38,606 nt of DNA, taken from assembly GCA_016219225.1 (NCBI GenBank), contig JACRBX010000193.1:1-38606 (forward strand), read 5' to 3'. A model generated the notes under the pieces. That model ran no database searches and was not told where the DNA came from. It saw only the letters and a program-made list of their open reading frames with translations. Below, one piece after another: positions 32,584-38,606 of this stretch. The position numbers and the translations under genes were made by a program. Position 1 is the stretch's first letter; the number at the start of each line of letters is the position of its first letter. The DNA is from Deltaproteobacteria bacterium (GTDB lineage Bacteria > Desulfobacterota > RBG-13-43-22).

Positions 32584-32622
32584 AAAAAGTTCGTGTGGGT
32601 CCGTGGCTAAAATTATCTATCT

Positions 32623-32657
32623 GATACTCGGGTTGCGGGTTGCGAGTTACGAATTGT
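32623..32657. repeat. Degenerate word tract (GGGTTGC / GAGTTACGA type)
   Basis: Short tract ACTCGGGTTGCGGGTTGCGA then GTTACGAATTG, between asnB and the AglD-like gene. Confidence 0.5.
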
Positions 32658-32719
32658 TAGAGAAAAGATTAAGCTTTCTTAATACTACAGCGTATTTTTT
32701 ACTAACGCGTCCCCTTAAC

Positions 32720-32753
32720 CGTCATTCCGGCAAGCTTTAAGCCGGAATCCAGG
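32720..32753. repeat. Half copy E of the MITE-like palindrome
   Basis: Only the left half is present: CGTCATTCCGGCAAGCTTTA followed by AGCCGGAATCCAGG. It lies just past the asnB stop codon and could serve as its terminator. Confidence 0.7.
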
Positions 32754-32793
32754 GACTTTGGTTTCCTCTTTCTCTTGAAAAACCTGGATAGCT

Positions 32794-34653
32794 TTAAGTA
32801 AAAAACCGTCGATGCCAAAGCCCGAGATTCAACAAGGCCCAGAGGATATGGTTATGATTATGGGTCCTGGCCATATGTTCCTGGATAAGCCTTTGGATAT
32901 AGGAATGGTTCATATACTCCCGGATGACCGGCGATTCATTTAAAACGGCGATCAGTGGCTCTTTAAGACCTTCCCGCAACCAGTTTTTAACCGGCAGGCT
33001 GTAGCCCTGCTTCCCCCGCCGGACGATTTGATCGGGGAGCAGACCTTCCAGGGCTTTTCTAAAAATGGCCTTGGTCTGGAAGCCTTTCAATTTCCAGTCT
33101 CCGGGCAGACCGGCAGTAAACTCCACGAAGCGATGATCCAGGAAGGGGACCCGTATCTCCAGGGCATGGGCCATACTCATCTTGTCCACCTTCATCAGGA
33201 CCGAATCCGGCATGGTGAATCGCAGATCCAGATAAATCTCTTCATCGATCCGTTGTTTAAATACCTGTCCGGACCGGAGCTCCCGGAGAGGAGCAAAGGG
33301 GTCCATTTGAACCTGTCTTTTGAAAAGGTCCGTATATAAAAGCCTGTCCTGGTCCGAAGAAGAAAAGTATTGCCAGCGCAGATGCCCCCCATCCAAAGGC
33401 AGGTGAGAGCCTTCCACAAATCGTTTTAATATATTAACGGCCCCTTTTTTCTGAGGCTGGTCCGGGAGCCTTTCCACCAGGGGGTAAACCACCTTTTCCC
33501 GGAAGAGGCTGGGCAGCAGTCGGTAATAGGCATCGGCTTTGCTGGCCTTAAACCGGTCATAACCGGCGAAGATCTCATCGCCCCCTTCTCCGGAGAGGCA
33601 GACCGTCACATATTTTCTGGCCTCCCGGCAGACCAGGTAAAGCGGTATGGCCGAAAGATCGGTCATAGGTTCATCGAGATGCCAGACCGCCTCTTCCAGG
33701 TCTTTCAAGGTAACTTCCGGGATCATCAAAACGGTATGATCGGTTTCAAAACGTTCGGCTACCAGTTGGGCATAAGGCAGTTCGCTGAAAGAAGGATCCG
33801 GATAACCGATGGAAAAGGTCCTCAAGGGGTTGACACCCAGCTCCCGCATGAGGGCCACCAGGGTGCTGGAATCCAGTCCGCCTGATAAAAAGACCCCGAG
33901 AGGGACATCGCTGATCAGATGCATCCGCACCGTCTCCTTAAGGAGGGCCCGCATTTCTTCCACCGCCTCTTCCTGGGTGCGGGCATTGGGCGTAAAAGAA
34001 AGATCCCAATAGGCCTTCTCTTCAATCCCTCTGGGGGAATAAAAAAGAAAATGGCCCGGCCGGAGTTTATAAATCCCCTCAAACATAGTCAAAGGGCTGG
34101 GAACGAACTCGAAACCCAAATAATAATAAAGACCCTGTAAATTTACCCCCCGCTCCACCTCCGGGATCTTCAGCAGGGCCTTGATCTCCGAAGCAAAGGC
34201 AAATCTTCCATTCCGGTAAGCGTAATAGACCGGCTTGATGCCCAAACGATCCCGGGCCACCAGCAGGCTTTGATTTTTCCGGTCCCAGAGGGCAAAACCG
34301 AACATGCCCTGCAGCTCGGTCAGACAATCCTTCCCCCACTCTTCATAAGCATGGAGAATGACCTCCGAATCGGAATGGCCTTTGAATCGATGTCCTTTTT
34401 TCTCCAAGGAGGCCCTTAATTCAAGAAAATTATAGATCTCCCCGTTAAAAACCAACTGCAGGGTTCCATCTTCATTGGCCATAGGTTGATGCCCCTGCTC
34501 GGAGAGGTCAATAATGGACAAACGACGAAAGCCTAAGGTCACCCCTTCTTCGGTAAAAATCCCTTCCTGGTCCGGCCCCCGATGTTCCAGGATTCGGCAC
34601 AGTTTTTCTCCAAGGGAGCGATCGGACCAGTTAAAACCTACAATACCGCACAT
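32794..34653 (-). CDS. asnB: Glutamine-hydrolysing asparagine synthetase (AsnB family)
   Basis: This 619-residue class II enzyme has the glutaminase domain first, with nucleophile Cys2 in MCGIVGF, then FRRLSIIDLSEQGHQPM, VFNGEIYNFLELR and GHSDSEVILHAYEEWG. The synthetase domain follows with the ATP-PPi motif FLSGGLDSSTLVAL near residue 255 and SGEGGDEIFAGYDRF, KVDKMSMAHALEIRVPFLD. It would make asparagine from aspartate and glutamine. Many copies sitting in glycan loci, as here among glycosyltransferases and an epimerase, instead amidate sugar acids or other surface-glycan precursors; that is inference. Confidence 0.93.
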   Translation of the reverse strand: MCGIVGFNWSDRSLGEKLCRILEHRGPDQEGIFTEEGVTLGFRRLSIIDLSEQGHQPMANEDGTLQLVFNGEIYNFLELRASLEKKGHRFKGHSDSEVILHAYEEWGKDCLTELQGMFGFALWDRKNQSLLVARDRLGIKPVYYAYRNGRFAFASEIKALLKIPEVERGVNLQGLYYYLGFEFVPSPLTMFEGIYKLRPGHFLFYSPRGIEEKAYWDLSFTPNARTQEEAVEEMRALLKETVRMHLISDVPLGVFLSGGLDSSTLVALMRELGVNPLRTFSIGYPDPSFSELPYAQLVAERFETDHTVLMIPEVTLKDLEEAVWHLDEPMTDLSAIPLYLVCREARKYVTVCLSGEGGDEIFAGYDRFKASKADAYYRLLPSLFREKVVYPLVERLPDQPQKKGAVNILKRFVEGSHLPLDGGHLRWQYFSSSDQDRLLYTDLFKRQVQMDPFAPLRELRSGQVFKQRIDEEIYLDLRFTMPDSVLMKVDKMSMAHALEIRVPFLDHRFVEFTAGLPGDWKLKGFQTKAIFRKALEGLLPDQIVRRGKQGYSLPVKNWLREGLKEPLIAVLNESPVIREYMNHSYIQRLIQEHMARTHNHNHILWALLNLGLWHRRFFT

Positions 34654-34689
34654 ATATTAGTACCTTTTAGTTCGAAAATAGAAAAATTC

Positions 34690-34777
34690 AGGCTATAGGC
34701 ACGAGGCTATAGGCGAATAAAAACCCATAAACCCGTTTAATCTTGCCCATCGCCTATTGCCCATAGCCCATAGCCCT
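34690..34777. repeat. Degenerate word tract (GGCTATAGGC / GCCCATAGCC type)
   Basis: Words AGGCTATAGGCACGAGGCTA, TAGGCGAATAAAAACCC, then CGCCTATTGCCCATAGCCCA and TAGCCC. The second half is nearly the same as at 6930-6960 and is also followed by a tail element. Confidence 0.75.
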
Positions 34778-34784
34778 AAAAAAT

Positions 34785-34808
34785 ATTTTCATCGTTCGTG
34801 GCACCCGC
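34785..34808 (+). repeat. Conserved tail element, site 6
   Basis: ATTTTCATCGTTCGTGGCAC followed by CCG and then CCCCGGGCACGAA, directly after the word tract at 34690-34777. Confidence 0.65.
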
Positions 34809-34854
34809 CCCGGGCACGAAGGTTTAGTTCGAAAATGCGAATATGGAATTTTCT

Positions 34855-36060
34855 TTAATGGCCTTCCTGTAAGGACAAACGGAATATCCGGTCGTAGGTC
34901 TTGATATTGGCGTTCCAGGAAAAGACGTCTTCCACCCTTTTCTGATTTTTTAACCCGATAGCCTTGGCCTGTTTCAGGTCTGACAGGGTGGCGACTATTT
35001 TATCGGCCAGATCAAGGGGGTCTCCGGATCGGGCGAAGATGCCGTTTTCCCCCAAAAACTTCCGATTATTGGGACCTTCAAAACAGACAATCGGCAAGGC
35101 CGCCCCCATATAGTTGATGATCTTTCCACTGGCCTCTCCGGCTTCGTCCAATTTCGGGTCTACCGCCAGATCCGCCAAATAGAGATAGGAGGGCAATTGG
35201 AAATAATCCACCTGCCCGACGAAGAGCACCTTATCTCCGACCCCCAGGGATTCCACAAAGGCCTTGGATTCCTCAACCGGGTAGCCAACAATGACAAAGA
35301 AGCAATCCGGGTTTTTCTTAAGGACCTCTGGTATGGCCTGCCAGAGGTAATCGATCCCTTTGGATTTGAGTAAGGCCCCGGTATAAAGGACGATCGGCTT
35401 TTGCGGATCGAGGCCCAGTTTTTTCCTTAAATCCGGATCGACTGTCTTGGGATCAAAAAAATCGCCATGGACCCCGTCAATAACCGTATCTACCCGATCC
35501 GGAGAAAGATGCATCTGCTTAACCATAAAGTCCGATACCGAGACATTGCTGCCCACGGTGTATTCCGGCATTCTGGAAATCCAGCGCTCCAGGGCGGCAA
35601 AGGTCTTTTGCAGTAAAGAGCCTTCCTTAAAAAACGAATAGGTGATTAATTCCCTGGTCAAACTCCCCTGGGCATCGAAGACCAGGGGGACCTTCCGGAA
35701 ACTGAATTTGCGCACGAAATGGCCTATAATGGCCCCTTCATGAAGGTGTCCGTGGATGATATCCGGTTTTTCCCGCCAGAAAACCCGCAGGCTTTTAAAA
35801 AACAGCAGGGCATCAATATAAAATTTGTGCCAGGAAGAGCCTGCCTCCAACTTATGATACCAGGGAATCTTCATGGTCCGCTCGGTTTTGATCCCGGGGA
35901 TGTCTCTCCCGAGAGGATAGGTGCATAAAATAATATCATATCCCAGGTTCTGGAGGGCTCGGATCTCCCCTAAAATCCGCATATGACAGCCCCGATCGGC
36001 GAAAAACGGCGTGGGGGCGATCATCAAAATTTTTAATGGGCCTTTTTGAATAGCTTCCAT
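34855..36060 (-). CDS. GT4-family glycosyltransferase
   Basis: This 401-residue GT-B enzyme has the N-terminal acceptor domain KILMIAPTPFFADRGCHMRI, IIHGHLHEGAIIGHFV and FDAQGSLTRELI. The C-terminal donor domain of the Glycos_transf_1 type follows, with KKLGLDPQKPIVLYTGALLK, SKGIDYLWQAIPEVL, VLFVGQVDYFQLPSYLYLAD and the E-x7-E-like stretch KLDEAGEASGKIINYMGAAL. It is cytoplasmic or membrane-associated and likely adds a sugar during surface-polysaccharide assembly. The sugar and acceptor cannot be told from the sequence. Confidence 0.9.
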   Translation of the reverse strand: MEAIQKGPLKILMIAPTPFFADRGCHMRILGEIRALQNLGYDIILCTYPLGRDIPGIKTERTMKIPWYHKLEAGSSWHKFYIDALLFFKSLRVFWREKPDIIHGHLHEGAIIGHFVRKFSFRKVPLVFDAQGSLTRELITYSFFKEGSLLQKTFAALERWISRMPEYTVGSNVSVSDFMVKQMHLSPDRVDTVIDGVHGDFFDPKTVDPDLRKKLGLDPQKPIVLYTGALLKSKGIDYLWQAIPEVLKKNPDCFFVIVGYPVEESKAFVESLGVGDKVLFVGQVDYFQLPSYLYLADLAVDPKLDEAGEASGKIINYMGAALPIVCFEGPNNRKFLGENGIFARSGDPLDLADKIVATLSDLKQAKAIGLKNQKRVEDVFSWNANIKTYDRIFRLSLQEGH

Positions 36061-36148
36061 ACATTCTTTCTCTGTGGATCTGAGAGCTTATCTCTCAGCC
36101 GTAGATATTGTTGCGGGTCATGAGATGCTGGGTGATAGAGGATGGTCT

Positions 36149-36208
36149 GCTCGTAATGCCCAACTCGTAACTCGTAATTCGTAATTCCTAACTCGTAATT
36201 CGTGATTG
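36149..36208. repeat. Degenerate word tract (CTCGTAATT type)
   Basis: Tandem AACTCGTAACTCGTAATTCG, TAATTCCTAACTCGTAATTC and GTGATT words. Just before them, CTGCTCGTAATGCCC resembles a degenerate tail element. It lies between the GT4 and SPASM radical SAM genes. Confidence 0.7.
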
Positions 36209-36216
36209 GTTAGATT

Positions 36217-37209
36217 TTAACGATATCCTGTTATATTTTCCTTAACAAAGGTCTTTAAATATTCCCTGGGCACACCGGAAAAGGTCTTTCTCCGGGGACG
36301 ATCGCACGGCCGGCAGGGTGAAAGAAGCGCATATTGATGATCCCTTATTTTTGCCCGCAAGGCCAGCATCTCAGGACCATTCCAGATTTCCTGGAAAGTT
36401 TGTAGATTAAGATCCCCCATAATCATCCGACCAAAAAAATCCTGGGGACAGGGTCCCACCCTTCCGTCCCAATAGATAATAAAGGCATACCAGGGGAAAG
36501 TACAAGTAAAAAGATCCCTGGGGTGATCCAGGGAGGCTTCCAAAGAAATGGGGACCGCCCCGCCCCAATTGTGGGGTTGGCGAAAAACAACCCGGTTTAA
36601 TCCTAAAGATTTTAAAGAGGAAATAAATGCTTTCAGCTCAGGCCCCGGAGGACTTTCATTAACACCCATCATCTGTAACACGGTCAGGGGCTTACTTTTA
36701 TGGCTTTCCTCTTTCAAGGCCAGGAATTGTTTAATATTTCCGAGGGTGGTTTCAAATTTTGCCGGATAACGGTTTTTTTCATAAACAGCGGCCTGATAGC
36801 CGTCAAAAGAAAAAGACAGGACTTCCAATCCGATCGTTAAGATCCGTTGGCTCAGGGGACCCGTAAGGATTGTGGCGTTGGTGTGGATCCTGCAGGGGAT
36901 TCCCCGGCCCTGAGCATAATCAATCATCTCGATCAAATGGGGATGAAGCAGGGGCTCTCCCCGATGAAAGAGGTTCAGATCATAGACTTCCCGGGGAATT
37001 TGGTCAATAATTTTTTTGAACAACTCCAGGGGCATATAACCCTTTTCCCCTTTGGGCAGTGATTGATTGGGACAAAGAGGGCACTTCAGGTTGCAGTGAT
37101 CGGTCAATTCGATCCAGATTCTCGAGGGGGGATAGGTCAGGGTGGTTTCCCCTTTTCGGAAGGCTTGCCAAATCCTGTACAGCCGCTTCAATCCTTTATA
37201 GGTAGCCAT
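36217..37209 (-). CDS. Radical SAM/SPASM-domain protein
   Basis: This 330-residue protein has the radical SAM cluster motif in TDHCNLKCPLCPN, with Cys39, Cys43 and Cys46, followed by the SAM-contact region HRGEPLLHPHLIEMIDYA. The C-terminal SPASM region has cysteines in LFTCTFPWYAFIIYWDGRVG, PCPQDFFG and SPCRPCDRPRR, enough for one or two auxiliary clusters. SPASM proteins modify peptides or sugars; several are found in polysaccharide clusters. The ATG overlaps the end of the upstream epimerase gene by 14 bases, so both are probably co-translated. The substrate is unknown. Confidence 0.88.
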   Translation of the reverse strand: MATYKGLKRLYRIWQAFRKGETTLTYPPSRIWIELTDHCNLKCPLCPNQSLPKGEKGYMPLELFKKIIDQIPREVYDLNLFHRGEPLLHPHLIEMIDYAQGRGIPCRIHTNATILTGPLSQRILTIGLEVLSFSFDGYQAAVYEKNRYPAKFETTLGNIKQFLALKEESHKSKPLTVLQMMGVNESPPGPELKAFISSLKSLGLNRVVFRQPHNWGGAVPISLEASLDHPRDLFTCTFPWYAFIIYWDGRVGPCPQDFFGRMIMGDLNLQTFQEIWNGPEMLALRAKIRDHQYALLSPCRPCDRPRRKTFSGVPREYLKTFVKENITGYR

Positions 37210-38188
37210 GATCCAGGTACCATTGATAGGTACGGGTAAGCCCCTCGGTCAAACCGATTTTGGGGTTATACCCCAACTCCCTTCTGGCCTTCTCAATGGT
37301 AAATGCCCTGTTCTGTCGATACCAGTCCGCCCGGCGGCGAAAGATCGGCGGGGTAATTCTTAAAGGTTTACAGACCACCTCACAGAGAAAAGAGGCCAGG
37401 AAGAGGGGCCAGAAAGGAAAGTGGGGGATCTTGACCTCCCGCCCCATGACCCCGGCTACGGCCTTGACCAGATCCTCAATAGCAATGTAGTCTTCATCGG
37501 CAATCAGATAGGCCTGTCCCAGGACCCCCTCTTTTTCCATGGCCAGCTCAAAGGCATCACTTAAGTTGTCGATATAGAGGGGGTGGTAGGTAATCCGGCC
37601 TGTCCCGAACATGGGAAAAATACCGGTCTTGACCCGCCGGTAGATCATTAAAAACCGTTCCGGATCCCCTGGGCCATAGATGGCCGTAGGGCGGAGGATC
37701 ACCGAAGGCAGGCCCTTTTGAACATACTCCTGGACCACCTTTTCCCCTTCCCATTTGGTATACTGATAATAATCCTTCGGGGCGATAGGGGCGCTTTCGT
37801 CAGCCGGAGGGTTCTTGATATGTCCATGGACCCCTTCGGTGCTGCAGTAGATGAACCGTTGGACCCCTTGCTTTAAAGAGGTCTCCAGGAGATTTCTGGT
37901 CCCATCGACATTGACCTCCCAATAGACCTTGTGGGGCAGGTCCACTCCCCGGAAGGCCGCCGCCACATGGAAGACCACCTCGTTTCCGGCTACAGATCGA
38001 TCCATCATAGTCTTATCGGTTACGCTACCCAGGGATATTCGGGCCCCGAGCTGTTCCAGTTCATCCCAGAATAGCCCCTTGGAATTATCCACCACTGAGA
38101 CCTCATGGCCCCGTTCAAGGAGTCTTCGAACTAAATGACTGCCGGTAAAACCGGTTCCCCCGGTTACCAGACATCGGGTTTTTTGCAC
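37196..38188 (-). CDS. NAD-dependent sugar epimerase/dehydratase (extended SDR)
   Basis: This 330-residue protein has the N-terminal NAD motif TGGTGFTGSHLVRRLLERGH, the conserved VVDNS, VFHVAAAFRGVD, the active-site pair S/T and YYQYTKWEGEK (Tyr and Lys four apart), and the sugar-site segment VILRPTAIYGPGD. It belongs to the extended short-chain dehydrogenase family that epimerises or dehydrates nucleotide sugars or related compounds. The GTG at 38186-38188 is chosen because AGGAGG lies four bases upstream; the frame is open to 38278 but that part is not conserved. It heads the epimerase-SPASM pair. Confidence 0.88.
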   Translation of the reverse strand: MQKTRCLVTGGTGFTGSHLVRRLLERGHEVSVVDNSKGLFWDELEQLGARISLGSVTDKTMMDRSVAGNEVVFHVAAAFRGVDLPHKVYWEVNVDGTRNLLETSLKQGVQRFIYCSTEGVHGHIKNPPADESAPIAPKDYYQYTKWEGEKVVQEYVQKGLPSVILRPTAIYGPGDPERFLMIYRRVKTGIFPMFGTGRITYHPLYIDNLSDAFELAMEKEGVLGQAYLIADEDYIAIEDLVKAVAGVMGREVKIPHFPFWPLFLASFLCEVVCKPLRITPPIFRRRADWYRQNRAFTIEKARRELGYNPKIGLTEGLTRTYQWYLDHGYL

Positions 38189-38278
38189 ACAACCTCCTGA
38201 AAATAAAAAGTTAGGACGCAGATTTTCGCCGATTCCCGCAGATAATTCTTTTCCTTTAAAAATCCTGGCAATCTGCAC

Positions 38279-38297
38279 GATCGGCCCTCTGCCGATC
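38279..38297. other. Perfect 7-bp hairpin between genes
   Basis: GATCGGC and GCCGATC pair around loop CCTCT. It lies in the 301-base gap at 38189-38489, which also holds degenerate CGCAGATTTTCGCC / CGCAGATAATT words and is otherwise featureless. It may be a terminator for the gene ending at 38490, but it has no T run on that strand. Confidence 0.35.
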
Positions 38298-38489
38298 CGA
38301 GTTCACCCGCGTCAAAAAAAATTCCTAAACCCCAAACTCGTATAAAAATAACTAAAAAATTATAACAAAAAATTCCTTGAAATTCAAACAGATAATTCCA
38401 GCTTAGCGGTCGAATGGATGCGGGGCTGAATCACCGAAAGCTTTCTTGGCCCTCGGTCAGGGGAGTTTTGAAAAGCCAGAAAATTCTTA

Positions 38490-38606
38490 TCAGACGGTAT
38501 CGATAACCAGAATTTCCTCCTTGGACAAGCGCTGAGAACGCCGATGGTGGCCGATTAAATTCAACAGTTCATTCAGGACGACGTTTTCGCGCTCATTTTT
38601 CTGCGA
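38490..38606 (-). CDS. 3' end of an unidentified gene (partial)
   Basis: The last 38 codons of a minus-strand reading frame enter from the window edge and stop at TGA (38490-38492). The piece is mostly charged and helical (NERENVVLNELLNLIGHHRR, then SQRLSKEEILVIDTV). It is too short to assign to a family. Coding is supported only by the uninterrupted frame up to the edge and the 300-base non-coding gap after it. Confidence 0.45.
   Translation of the reverse strand, partial: SQKNERENVVLNELLNLIGHHRRSQRLSKEEILVIDTV

Noticed and set aside
1-38606. tRNA or rRNA genes
   Set aside because: I saw no cloverleaf with a convincing T-loop (GGTTCRA) and acceptor stem, and no rRNA-like sequence, by eye on either strand; a tRNAscan run would be decisive.

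Overview
The window looks like a chromosomal piece of an anaerobic, Gram-negative Desulfobacterota-like ('Deltaproteobacteria') organism. The grounds are a hydrogenase operon with NuoE/NuoF/NuoG-type subunits, TolC and other envelope genes, a probable selenoprotein, and intergenic repeats of a kind I associate with that group. Lineage is inference; there is no rRNA or other taxonomic marker here. Nearly all genes lie on the minus strand; only a cupin gene and mgtE are on the plus strand.

Layout. 1-1,947: an AT-rich accessory patch with a SIR2-like protein and a RelE/ParE-type toxin-antitoxin pair. 1,947-6,650: envelope genes, two TPM-domain proteins and LemA, then a von Willebrand factor A protein with a coiled-coil partner. 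7,130-19,440: one large hydrogenase locus. In transcription order it holds a maturation protease, a DRTGG protein, a CBS-pair/ATPase protein, a second DRTGG-like protein, a PHP-domain protein, NuoE, a HATPase, a [2Fe-2S] ferredoxin, a NuoF-GltD fusion, a NuoG-like protein cut in two by an in-frame TAG, and the [NiFe] small and large subunits. 19,677-23,523: a B12-type radical SAM protein, a cupin, and a CoA-disulfide-reductase/NADH-oxidase-type flavoprotein. The active-site cysteine of that flavoprotein is replaced by an in-frame TGA followed by a bacterial SECIS-like hairpin. 23,683-31,350: divergent polysaccharide deacetylase, CtpA protease, TolC, a small secreted protein, a dolichyl-phosphate-mannose-synthase-like glycosyltransferase, MgtE and a YdjM-like membrane protein. 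31,632-38,188: a surface-glycan set with a frameshifted AglD-like membrane protein, asparagine synthetase, GT4 glycosyltransferase, SPASM radical SAM and a sugar epimerase. The 3' end of an unknown gene closes the window.

The hydrogenase genes together suggest a soluble complex related to electron-bifurcating [NiFe]-HydABCSL enzymes. H2 would be oxidised or made at HydL; electrons would run through HydS and the NuoG-like subunit to the FMN site of the NuoF subunit. The GltD-like module replaces the usual C-terminal ferredoxin domain and could add a second flavin/NAD(P)H site. The DRTGG, PHP, CBS and HATPase proteins are probably signalling or assembly factors.

The gaps between operons are filled by at least four repeat types: a ~80-105 bp MITE-like palindrome, tracts of degenerate short tandem 'words', a conserved ~24 bp tail that follows several of these tracts, and a TTTCCGGAT-centred hairpin family. 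The two lesions (TAG in the NuoG-like gene, 9-base C run in the AglD-like gene) may be real or may be assembly errors.
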